A stretch of DNA of 64,000 nucleotides from Nocardia albiluteola. Its GTDB lineage: Bacteria > Actinomycetota > Actinomycetes > Mycobacteriales > Mycobacteriaceae. Below, piece after piece: positions 9,168-17,008 of this stretch. The stretch spans positions 288,713 through 352,712 of the forward strand of contig NZ_JAHKNI010000002.1 of assembly GCF_018860155.1 (NCBI RefSeq), written 5' to 3'. Position 1 is the first letter of the stretch. Every line of letters begins with the position of its first letter. The position numbers were made by a program, and so were the translations under genes. The notes beneath the pieces were generated by a model. That model had not been told where the DNA came from, made no database searches, and worked only from the letters and a program-made list of their open reading frames with translations.

Positions 9168-10450
9168 GTTCGGAAGCAACCAAGGGGATTTCGGTCGACA
9201 TCGACCAGAACCAGTATCTGGCCGAGGGCGTCGACACCGTCGATGCCATCGTCACGGTGCAGGTCGGTGCCGACTTCTCCGCGCCCGCCCCGGTGCAGGA
9301 GCGCCTGGAGATCATCATCATCGACTGTTCGGGGTCGATGGCCGCGGGCGACCGGTTCGCCGGTGCGCGCGAGGCCACCCTCGCCGCCCTCGACGAGATG
9401 GCCGAGGGCACCCTGTTCGCACTGGTGAAGGGCACCCACGAGGGGGAGGTGATCTTTCCCACGCGCGGGCCGCTGCGGCGCAAGGATCCCGAATCCGTCT
9501 TCGCCGCCCGGCATGCCCTGGACACGCTGCGCCCCTACGGCGGCACCGCCATGGGGAGCTGGCTGGGGGTGGCGCGCCAGGTCGCCGGCCAGTATCCGCA
9601 GGCGATGGCACACACCATCCTGCTCACCGACGGCAAGAACGAGCACGAGGAGCCCGCGCATCTGGACGAGGAGATCCGGTTGTCGCAGGGCAAGTTCACC
9701 TGCGACTGCCGCGGCGTCGGCGGCGGCGACATGGTCAAGGAGCTGCGCACCATTTCCTCGGGGCTGCTGGGCGGCTACGACGTGATCAAGACGGGTTCGG
9801 AACTCGTGGCCGACTTCCGCGCGATGATGCAGGTGTCGATGGGCCGCGCGATTCCGGACCTGACGCTGCGGGTGTGGAATCCGGCAGGGGCGACGGTGCG
9901 CTTCGTCAAACAGGTCGCCCCGAACATCGAGGACCTGACGGGCCGCCGCACCGAGACCGGGGCGCAGGTGGGGCAGTATTCGCTGGGTGCGTGGGGTGCG
10001 GAGGATCGCGACTACCACGTGCAGGTGCGGGTCGACCCGGCCGCGCCCGGGCGGGAGAAACTGGCCGCGCGCATCAGCGTCGTCGCCGGCGACGAGGTCA
10101 TCGGCCAGGGCCTGGTGAAGGCGACCTGGACCACCGATTCGGAGCTGTCGGCACGGATCAGCCGCCGCGTCGCGCACTACACCGGCCAGGCCGAGCTCGC
10201 GCAGGCGGTGCAGGAGGGGCTGGCCGCGCGCAAGGAGGGCGATCTGGATACCGCGACAGCCAAGCTGCAGCGGGCGGTGGAGCTGGCCGCGGAGTCCGGA
10301 AACGAGGGCACCGCAAAGCTTTTGCGCAACGTCGTCGAGGTGGACGACCACACCGGAACCGTCCGGCTGCGCCGCAATGTCGACACCTTCGACGAGATGG
10401 CCCTGGACGCGCGATCGACCAAGACCGCCCGGGTTCGAAAGGAGTCCTAG
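9164..10450 (+). CDS. VWA domain protein
   Basis: A 428-residue soluble protein. A von Willebrand factor A domain occupies about residues 45-240 with an intact MIDAS motif DCSGSM, and a TDGKN strand later in the fold. The C-terminal 180 residues are beta- then helix-rich and unassigned. VWA proteins usually act as metal-dependent scaffolds. The TTG start overlaps the phosphatase stop and is preceded by GAGGAG nine to ten bases upstream; no better start lies nearby. The TAG overlaps the next gene's GTG by one base. It may be a PknG substrate or complex organiser (inference). Confidence 0.88.
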   Translation: MSSEATKGISVDIDQNQYLAEGVDTVDAIVTVQVGADFSAPAPVQERLEIIIIDCSGSMAAGDRFAGAREATLAALDEMAEGTLFALVKGTHEGEVIFPTRGPLRRKDPESVFAARHALDTLRPYGGTAMGSWLGVARQVAGQYPQAMAHTILLTDGKNEHEEPAHLDEEIRLSQGKFTCDCRGVGGGDMVKELRTISSGLLGGYDVIKTGSELVADFRAMMQVSMGRAIPDLTLRVWNPAGATVRFVKQVAPNIEDLTGRRTETGAQVGQYSLGAWGAEDRDYHVQVRVDPAAPGREKLAARISVVAGDEVIGQGLVKATWTTDSELSARISRRVAHYTGQAELAQAVQEGLAARKEGDLDTATAKLQRAVELAAESGNEGTAKLLRNVVEVDDHTGTVRLRRNVDTFDEMALDARSTKTARVRKES

Positions 10451-11127
10451 TGCTCACCTGTCCCGACGGCCATCAGACCACCGCCACCGACTACTGCGAC
10501 GTGTGCGGCGCGGCGCTCGGCGGTGCGGTGCAGGCAGCGGCGCCGCAGGCCGCGGCGCAGTGCCCGGCCTGCGGCGCGGCGATCTCCGGGCGGTTCTGCG
10601 AGGTGTGCGGGCACGATTCGGCCCTGCCCTCGCCCGGGAGCGTCGTCGCAAACGCCGTCGCCGAGACGGTGATCGCGCATCCGGACGGTGAGGTGTCCGC
10701 GGATCCGTCGTCGGCCACAGCGGGCTGGATGGCCACCATCGCCGCGGACCGCGAATTCTACGAGCGCGTACTGGCCCGCAAGGGCCCCGACGCCGAGCGC
10801 GTGGAGTTCCCCGGCTACTACCCCGAACGCCGGATTTCCCTGCAGGGCACCGATTTTCTGATCGGCAAGCGCAGCGTCTCGCAGGGCGTCGAGCCCGACA
10901 TCGACCTCGGCATCGCCCCGGTCGATATCGGCGTCTCCCGCTCCCACGCCCGCATCCACCTCGCCGCCGACGGCCTCACCGTCACCGACCTGGGCTCCAC
11001 CAACGGCACCAGCCTCAACGGCACCGACGACCTGATCCCGCCCCGCACCCCGATGCCCCTGCGCAGCGGCGACCGCATCCACGTCGGCGGCTGGACGACG
11101 ATCACGGTCACCGCCGAGCCCGGCTGA
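10450..11127 (+). CDS. FHA domain protein with zinc ribbons
   Basis: A 225-residue soluble protein. Two ribbon motifs start it (C4/H8/C16/C19 and C38/C41/C50/C53), a linker of about 75 residues follows, and a C-terminal FHA domain spans about 130-222 with the phosphothreonine-binding signature SRSHARIHL and DLGSTNGTSLN. It is last in the operon. FHA proteins read pThr, and GarA/OdhI, the known PknG target, is itself an FHA protein, so this could be a dedicated PknG effector; that is inference. GTG start with AAAGGAG upstream. It lacks the N-terminal threonine segment typical of GarA. Confidence 0.9.
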   Translation: MLTCPDGHQTTATDYCDVCGAALGGAVQAAAPQAAAQCPACGAAISGRFCEVCGHDSALPSPGSVVANAVAETVIAHPDGEVSADPSSATAGWMATIAADREFYERVLARKGPDAERVEFPGYYPERRISLQGTDFLIGKRSVSQGVEPDIDLGIAPVDIGVSRSHARIHLAADGLTVTDLGSTNGTSLNGTDDLIPPRTPMPLRSGDRIHVGGWTTITVTAEPG

Positions 11128-11147
11128 GATCGGCCCGTTTCGACGGC

Positions 11148-11786
11148 TCAGGACATGATGAAACGGCTTGCGGCGCGGGCATTCTCGACCAGATGGGCGG
11201 GCGCCTTCAGCGGCGACCCGGCGTCGTACGGCGGCTGCGGATCGTATTCGGTCAACAGCTGCACGGCCATGGCATGGTCGTCGCCGCAGATCCGGCCGAG
11301 CAGCGCCAGACCCATATCGATCCCGGACGACACCCCGGCCGCCGTCACGTATTTGCCGTCGAACACCACCCGCTCGGAGGTCGGGGTCGCGCCGAATTCG
11401 GGGAGCGTGTCCAGTGCGAGCCAGTGCGAGGTGGCCCGGCGGCCGTCGAGCAGCCCGGCGGCGGCCAGCAGCAGCGAGCCGGTGCACACCGACGTGGTCC
11501 AGGTGCTGGCGGCGTCGGCGGCGCGCAGCCAGTCCAGCAGGCGAACGTTGTCCATCTGCGCGATCTGCCCCGGTCCGCCGGGGACCAGGACGATGTCGGG
11601 CCGGTCCACCTCGTCGAGCGTGCGGTCGGCGACCAGGCCCAGGGTACCGCCGTTGTCGTTGCGCACGGGACCGGCCTGCTCGGCCACGAAAACCGTTTCC
11701 GCGCCGGGGATCCGGCTGAGCACCTCGTAGGGGCCGACCGCGTCGAGGGCGGTGAACCGGTCGTAGAGGACGATGGCGATTTGCAT
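11148..11786 (-). CDS. DJ-1/PfpI family protein, isonitrile hydratase-like
   Basis: A 212-residue single-domain DJ-1/PfpI protein. The conserved nucleophile elbow reads SVCTGSLLLAAAGLL with the catalytic cysteine near residue 100, followed by the RRATSHW strand, and the C-terminus carries the PPYDAGSP motif shared with bacterial isonitrile (isocyanide) hydratases, which hydrate isonitriles to N-formamides. GGGAG lies eight bases before the ATG. It follows a GlxA-type regulator in the same direction. A formamide product would fit the formamidase cluster 4 kb away, but that link is inference. Confidence 0.88.
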   Translation of the reverse strand: MQIAIVLYDRFTALDAVGPYEVLSRIPGAETVFVAEQAGPVRNDNGGTLGLVADRTLDEVDRPDIVLVPGGPGQIAQMDNVRLLDWLRAADAASTWTTSVCTGSLLLAAAGLLDGRRATSHWLALDTLPEFGATPTSERVVFDGKYVTAAGVSSGIDMGLALLGRICGDDHAMAVQLLTEYDPQPPYDAGSPLKAPAHLVENARAASRFIMS

Positions 11787-11813
11787 GATTGTCTCCCGGT
11801 TGGGTTGTGATTT

Positions 11814-12791
11814 CTAAACCGCTGTAGGACTGTGTGATTCGGTGTTCGGATGCATCGGCCGGAAGCGGCGGCGATACTCGGCCGGCGCGGCGCCCAGCGC
11901 CCGAACGAACGCGCGTCGCATGGCCTCGGGCGTGCCGTACCCGCAGGCGCGCGAGATTGCGCCGATGCTGTCGGTAGTGTCCTCGAGCAGCCGGCGGGCG
12001 TGCTCGAGCCGGATCCGCTCGACGTACCGCCCGGGCGTCATCCCGGTCTCGTGGTGGAAGGCGCGCGCGAAATGACGCGGGGACAATCTGGCGCGGGCGG
12101 CCAGGGCCTCCACCGACAGATCCTCGCCGAGGTGGTCCCCGATCCAGTGCTGGACCTCGCGCAGCGGCTCCCGGTGCGCGGTCTGCGCGGTCAGTCGCGC
12201 GCTGAACTGGGACTGGTTGCCGGGCCGGTGCAGGAAGACCACGAGGTGCCGCGCCACGGTCAGCGCAACCTCGCGGCCGAGGTCCTCCTCGACCAGCGCC
12301 AGGGCCAGATCGATGCCGGCGGTGACCCCGGCCGAGGTGGCGATGTGGCCGTCGCGGACGTAGATCGGCTCGGGGGCGACCCGGACACGCGGATAGGCAC
12401 GCGCGAGTTGGTCGCACTGCGCCCAGTGCGTGGTGGCCCGGCACCCGTCCAGCAGGCCGGCCGCGGCGAGCAGGAACGCGCCGCTGCACACCGAGACGAG
12501 CCGCTCCGGCCGCCGCTCCCGGAGCCAGTCGATCAGCCGCGGATCGGGCGTCGATGTGCCCTGACCGCCCGGAACCACCAGCGTGTGCGGGGTTTCGGCC
12601 GCGGCGAGCGAGATGTCCGGCACCAGCCGCAGGCCGCTGAAGGTGCGGACGGGCGCACCGTCGAGCGAGGCGGTGCGGATCCGATAGCTGCCCGGAACCG
12701 CGAGCTCGGCGCCCGCGAACGTCTCGAGCGGGCCGGTCACGTCGAGGCCCTGCACGTCGTCGAAAAGCACGATCAGGACGGTGCGCGTCAT
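11814..12791 (-). CDS. GlxA family transcriptional regulator (DJ-1 domain plus AraC HTH)
   Basis: A 325-residue regulator: an N-terminal DJ-1/PfpI-like sensory domain (about 1-190, VCSGAFLLAAAGLLDG elbow) fused to a C-terminal AraC-type double helix-turn-helix (about 210-315, LSVEALAARARLSPRHFARAF). Such proteins regulate catabolic genes by binding small ligands in the catalytically dead DJ-1 domain. It precedes the DJ-1 enzyme on the same strand and is divergent from the amino-acid permease, so both are candidate targets. ATG 12791 gives the family N-terminus (MTRTVLIVLFDDV); an in-frame extension of 28 codons upstream lacks family character. Confidence 0.9.
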   Translation of the reverse strand: MTRTVLIVLFDDVQGLDVTGPLETFAGAELAVPGSYRIRTASLDGAPVRTFSGLRLVPDISLAAAETPHTLVVPGGQGTSTPDPRLIDWLRERRPERLVSVCSGAFLLAAAGLLDGCRATTHWAQCDQLARAYPRVRVAPEPIYVRDGHIATSAGVTAGIDLALALVEEDLGREVALTVARHLVVFLHRPGNQSQFSARLTAQTAHREPLREVQHWIGDHLGEDLSVEALAARARLSPRHFARAFHHETGMTPGRYVERIRLEHARRLLEDTTDSIGAISRACGYGTPEAMRRAFVRALGAAPAEYRRRFRPMHPNTESHSPTAV

Positions 12792-12999
12792 AAGTCGATC
12801 GTCGATCGCCGCACGGATGTCCGCAATGACGAAGTTCCCACCTTTCCTGCCATCGGAGGACGGCACGCCACGCACAGTCGTAGGACGTCATGCTTGTCCC
12901 GTCGGACGAAATCGTGCGAATTTATTCATGAACCCGGACAATCTGGGTGCTATCGCTCACACTTACACTGCCCCGAGCAGGTAGTACAAGGAGCAACGC

Positions 13000-14439
13000 A
13001 TGCCAGGTAGTTCAGCAAACAGCGCTCTCTTCCGGCGCAAGCCCATCGATCAGATCGAGGAGCAGGAGTCCAGCGGGCTGCAACGGGTCCTAGGCCTGTG
13101 GCAGCTGACCGCGATCGGCGTCGGCGGCATCATCGGTGCGGGCATCTTCGCGCTGGCCGGATCGGTGGCCCACGGCACGGCGGGTCCGGCCGTGCTGATC
13201 TCGTTCCTCATCGCCGGCGTCGCCAGCGCCGCGGCCGCACTGTCCTACGCCGAGTTCGCGGGCCTGATCCCGAAGGCGGGTTCGGCCTACACCTACGGGT
13301 ACGCGGTGCTGGGCGAGCCGGTCGGCTGGTTCATCGGCTGGGATCTGTTGCTGGAGTACACCGCGATCGTCGCGGTGGTCGCCATCGGCATCTCCGGATA
13401 TATCGAATATCTGTTGGAGCAGCTGCACGTTCACCTGCCTACGGCGATCCTCGGTGCGCCGGGCACGGGCTCCGGGCACAAGGTGGACCTGTTCGCGGCG
13501 CTGCTGTGCCTGTTGATCGCCTTCCTGCTCAACATGGGCATGAAGGCCGCGGCGAAGTTCGAGACGGCCGTGGTGGCGATCAAGGTCGTGGTCGTGCTGA
13601 TCGTGATCGCGGTCGGCGTCTTCTACATCAAGTCCGGCAATTACCACCCGTACTTCCCGTTCGGTTTCGGTGGTGCGGTGACCGGAGCCTCGACGGTGTT
13701 CTTCGCAGTCTTCGGTTACGACGCGATGTCCACCGCGGCCGAGGAGTCGGTGGACGCCAAACGCCATCTGCCCAAGGCGATCATGTACTCGCTGGGCATC
13801 TCGATGGTGCTGTACGTGCTGGTCTGCCTGGTGCTGACCGGTATGCAGCACTACACGGACATCAACCCCAAGAGCGGGCTGTCCACGGCGTTCAAGTCCG
13901 TCGGACTGAGCGGTCTGGGCAGCCTGATCGCGGTGGGCGCGATCGTCGGCATCACCACGGTGTTGTTCACCTTCATGCTCGGCGTCACCCGCATCTGGTT
14001 CTCGATGAGCCGTGACGGCCTACTGCCGCAATGGTTCGCCAAGACCCACCCGACCCGGCACGTGCCCACCCGCATCACCTGGATCGCGGGCGCGGTGTCG
14101 GCGCTGATCGCCGGGTTCATGCCGATCGGGTCCGCGGCCGAGCTGACCAATATCGGCATTCTGCTGGCCTTCGTGGTGGTATGCGCGGCGGTGATCGTGC
14201 TGCGCTACCGCCAGCCGAATCTGCCCCGTACCTTCCGCACCCCGCTGATGCCGATCGTGCCCCTGGTCGGTATCGCCTTCTCGATCTGGCTGATCACCTA
14301 TCTGCAGCCGATCACCTGGATACGGTTCGCGGTCTGGTTCGTGATCGGCATGATCATCTACTTCGGTTACAGCCGCCGTCACTCAGTGCTGGCGCGCAAC
14401 GATGCGCCGGGGACGCCGGAGACCACCACGGTCTCCTGA
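13000..14439 (+). CDS. APC family amino-acid permease, cationic amino acid transporter-like
   Basis: A 479-residue integral membrane transporter with 12 or more hydrophobic segments. The first span carries the APC substrate-site motif GVGGIIGAGIF, and the second the SYAEFAGLIPKAGSAYTY signature, as in CAT-type (YfnA-like) permeases. It likely imports amino acids by proton symport. AAGGAG sits eight bases before the ATG. It is single and convergent with the amidase gene downstream. Its location between a GlxA regulator and an amide-hydrolysis cluster suggests a nitrogen-acquisition role. Confidence 0.92.
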   Translation: MPGSSANSALFRRKPIDQIEEQESSGLQRVLGLWQLTAIGVGGIIGAGIFALAGSVAHGTAGPAVLISFLIAGVASAAAALSYAEFAGLIPKAGSAYTYGYAVLGEPVGWFIGWDLLLEYTAIVAVVAIGISGYIEYLLEQLHVHLPTAILGAPGTGSGHKVDLFAALLCLLIAFLLNMGMKAAAKFETAVVAIKVVVVLIVIAVGVFYIKSGNYHPYFPFGFGGAVTGASTVFFAVFGYDAMSTAAEESVDAKRHLPKAIMYSLGISMVLYVLVCLVLTGMQHYTDINPKSGLSTAFKSVGLSGLGSLIAVGAIVGITTVLFTFMLGVTRIWFSMSRDGLLPQWFAKTHPTRHVPTRITWIAGAVSALIAGFMPIGSAAELTNIGILLAFVVVCAAVIVLRYRQPNLPRTFRTPLMPIVPLVGIAFSIWLITYLQPITWIRFAVWFVIGMIIYFGYSRRHSVLARNDAPGTPETTTVS

Positions 14440-14448
14440 GCCGTTCCA

Positions 14449-14491
14449 CAACGGCCCGCCGCGCGAATCTCCTTCGCCCGGTGGGCCGTTG
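14449..14491. terminator. Likely bidirectional terminator hairpin
   Basis: CAACGGCCC (14449-14457) and GGGCCGTTG (14483-14491) are perfect inverted arms separated by 25 bases, between convergent permease and amidase genes. There is no clear U tract, as is common in actinobacteria. Confidence 0.45.
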
Positions 14492-14516
14492 CGGTGCGCG
14501 GGCCGCAACGGCCTGC

Positions 14517-15635
14517 TCAGCTCAGGAGCTCCGCGGTGGCGAGCAACGATTCGTCGTGCCCCGGCGGAGCGATCAGCGAAAGCCCCAGGGGCAGGCCGTC
14601 GATGCGGGCGACCGGCAGGCTCAGCGCTGGTGCACCGAGAATCGGTGCGAGGCAGGTGAGCTCGACCACCGCGGCGCGGCCGGATCCCGGATCCTCCAGC
14701 AGTGGTGCGGGATACGGGGTGGCGGGCAGCGCCAGCACCCGGTCGTCGCCGAGGGCGCGCAGGACGCGGTCCGAGGCCGCGCGCAGTACCGAGCGCGCCT
14801 CGCTCGCCATCCGCGCGGTAACCGCCGAGGCCAGCTCGAGGCGCGCGGAGACGTTGCGGCCGAAGATCGGCCGCTCCCGGCGCACCCAATCGCCGTGCTG
14901 CTCCCACACCTGGGCGGCCTGCGCCGTGCTGAACGCGGCGCGGACACGGTCCCAGCCGCCGGCCTCGAACAACGGCGCGGTCGTGAGCTCGAATCCCGCA
15001 CCGACCAGCCGGGTCAGGGTGCCGCGCAGCACCTTTCGCACCGGATCGGCGACCGGGATGTCGGCGGGCCACCAGATGGTGTGTGGCCGGGTGTCCGCGC
15101 CCGTGCCCGCGAGCAGTAGCCGGGCGCCCGCCCGCAGCGTGCCCAGCTCGCGGGCGAGTAGCGCGGGTACGTCGAAGGACGGTGCCAGCGGGACGATTCC
15201 GTCGTGTGGTGCGCGAGAGTGCGTGGGGCGCAGCCCGAAAATGCCGGTATAGGAGGCGGGTACGCGGATCGACCCCGCGGTGTCGGTGCCCAGGCCCAGA
15301 TCGGCCAGCCCGGCCGCGACGACGGTGGCCGCGCCGCTCGACGAGCCACCCGGCATCCGGTCCGGCGCGGCCGGATTCACCGGCGTCCCGTAGTGGGCGT
15401 TGGTTCCGGTCAGGCTGTAGGCCAGCTCGTCGGTGTGCGTCTTGCCGACGACGGTGAATTCGGCGCGCAGCGCGCGCACCGCGGCGGCATCGCGCTGCGG
15501 AATGGGATGCGTGGCCAGCCAGCGCGGATTGCCCGCACCGGTCGGCATGCCCGCGACGTCGAAGACGTCCTTCACGGCCAATCGCATGCCCACGGGCGCG
15601 TCGATGACCGGTAACCAGGATACGAAGCCGTTCAC
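14517..15635 (-). CDS. Amidase signature family amidase
   Basis: A 372-residue amidase-signature enzyme. The Ser-cisSer-Lys catalytic triad is visible: Lys in RLAVKDVFD (about 23), cis-Ser in the GGSSSGAA loop (about 97-99) and the nucleophile in DTAGSIRVPA (about 121). It hydrolyses carboxamides to acid and ammonia; the substrate is unknown. At 372 residues it is shorter than the usual 450-500, but the core is intact. The GTG start overlaps the TGA of the formamidase-like gene (GTGA), so the two are translationally coupled and presumably act in the same pathway. Confidence 0.9.
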   Translation of the reverse strand: MNGFVSWLPVIDAPVGMRLAVKDVFDVAGMPTGAGNPRWLATHPIPQRDAAAVRALRAEFTVVGKTHTDELAYSLTGTNAHYGTPVNPAAPDRMPGGSSSGAATVVAAGLADLGLGTDTAGSIRVPASYTGIFGLRPTHSRAPHDGIVPLAPSFDVPALLARELGTLRAGARLLLAGTGADTRPHTIWWPADIPVADPVRKVLRGTLTRLVGAGFELTTAPLFEAGGWDRVRAAFSTAQAAQVWEQHGDWVRRERPIFGRNVSARLELASAVTARMASEARSVLRAASDRVLRALGDDRVLALPATPYPAPLLEDPGSGRAAVVELTCLAPILGAPALSLPVARIDGLPLGLSLIAPPGHDESLLATAELLS

Positions 15636-16714
15636 AGTCCCTCGAGATCGCTCTTGCGGATGCAGCAGTGCACGCCCTTGACGAGGTCGACGACCTGGGA
15701 GATGCGGAAATCCGCCGTGGCCGACAGGTAGGCCAGCGCGACGGGCGCCGGAATGCGGTGCCGCTCACCGAGATACGCGATCGCGTTGCGGGTGGCCTGC
15801 GCGACGGCCGCGTCCAGGTCGCGGTCCAGCCCGATCAGCAGGTGATCCTCGCGGGTCTCGGCGAACGGGGTCGCCAGCACCTTCGCCAGGGTGCGCATCT
15901 GTGGATCGCTGTGCACACGCAGCCGAACCGTCGCGCGCAGCGGCGCCTCGAACGCGGTCAGCGCGACCTCGCCGTCGCCCATCGCGAAGTGGGGATCCCC
16001 GGCGTAGAACATCGCGCCGGAAACCTGTACCGGCAGATACAGCTTCGCGCCCACGCCCAGCATCCGGATATCGAGGTTGCCGCCGTGCGGGCCCGGCGGG
16101 ACCGAATGCACCGGATCCTCGGTCGCGGCGGCCACGCCCATGATGCCCAGGAACGGGTTGAGCGGGAACCGCAGCGAGCGCCCGTCGCCGATCGCGATGA
16201 CGCCGCGCTCGGCCTCGTCGACCGTGGCGATCGTGCACACGGGCGGCACCGGCTCGCCGGGGGTGTGACCGGCCGGCGCCAGCGGGTATTCGCCGGGCAG
16301 CGCGCCCCGGCCGTGCCGGTTGCTGATCACCCCGTAGTCGGTGCGGCGCAGCAGCTCGAGTACCTCGACCTCGAGCACGTCGCCGGGCCGGGCGCCGGTG
16401 ACCGCGATCGGCCCGGTGAGTACGTGCGGCCCCTGTGTGGCCGGGTCGTGGCTGCGCGATGCGGCGACAATGGCTGTGTCGGAGAGGATTTCGGCGATAC
16501 CCGCCGCGGCGAAGAAGGCCGCCGGGTCGCGGCCCTGATCCTCGAGAATGCCCTCGTGGCTGATCGTGTCCAGGCACACCGCGGTGCCCGAGTCGACGGT
16601 CAGCACCGGCTCGGACAGGGCGTTGGGCAGCAGACCCCACGAAATCCGATCGGGATCGGCGTCGAGGTAGATATCGCCGGAGCGGGGACCGGAGCGGGGC
16701 TGCACGAGAGTCAT
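15632..16714 (-). CDS. Acetamidase/formamidase family protein
   Basis: A 360-residue member of the FmdA_AmdA family, which hydrolyses formamide, acetamide and similar short amides. Family features include SHEGILEDQGRDP near residue 55, an NPFLGIMGVAA stretch, PPGPHGGNLDIRML, and FYAGDPHFAMGDGEV, which carry the conserved metal/active-site residues. ATG 16714 is preceded by GAAGGA eight bases upstream. First gene of a two-gene operon with the amidase, divergent from a deaminase-like amidohydrolase. The open frame continues far upstream antisense to other genes but has no coding support there. Confidence 0.92.
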   Translation of the reverse strand: MTLVQPRSGPRSGDIYLDADPDRISWGLLPNALSEPVLTVDSGTAVCLDTISHEGILEDQGRDPAAFFAAAGIAEILSDTAIVAASRSHDPATQGPHVLTGPIAVTGARPGDVLEVEVLELLRRTDYGVISNRHGRGALPGEYPLAPAGHTPGEPVPPVCTIATVDEAERGVIAIGDGRSLRFPLNPFLGIMGVAAATEDPVHSVPPGPHGGNLDIRMLGVGAKLYLPVQVSGAMFYAGDPHFAMGDGEVALTAFEAPLRATVRLRVHSDPQMRTLAKVLATPFAETREDHLLIGLDRDLDAAVAQATRNAIAYLGERHRIPAPVALAYLSATADFRISQVVDLVKGVHCCIRKSDLEGL

Positions 16715-16890
16715 CGACCATCCTTCGAGCGCGGCGGGAAGAGTGGGTCGTATACAACCATCGCGAACCGGGGCACCGCTAGGTCCTGTGAATAGTCCCA
16801 CCCGGTAGATAGCTGGTGAATTGCCATCTCTCCGAAAGGGGTGCACGCATCCAGTCGGTGAATCGGCATATGCCTGATGGACGCCCCGTT

Positions 16891-16948
16891 CGGCAAATAT
16901 CCGGCCTGCCCGGGGAGGACTTGGTAACGCGCCGGACAAATTTCCGGC
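16891..16948. promoter_or_regulatory. Two related operator-like motifs in the divergent intergenic region
   Basis: The 294-base gap 16715-17008 separates the divergent formamidase and amidohydrolase genes. It holds CGGCAAATATCCGGC (16891-16905) and the inverted repeat GCCGGACAAATTTCCGGC (16931-16948). They share CAAATWTCCGGC and lie 43 bases apart, about four helical turns, as expected for cooperative repressor sites. The cognate regulator is not identified. GGAGG before the ATG at 17009 is the ribosome site of the downstream gene. Confidence 0.4.
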
Positions 16949-17008
16949 GGGCGGGCGAAACACGGCCTTCATATACAGAACGGGCCCCTGCTCTTTCTGG
17001 AGGTTCTC

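Noticed and set aside
12960..12999. Possible riboswitch before the amino-acid permease
   Set aside because: Leader too short and without a recognisable aptamer; only a ribosome site is visible.
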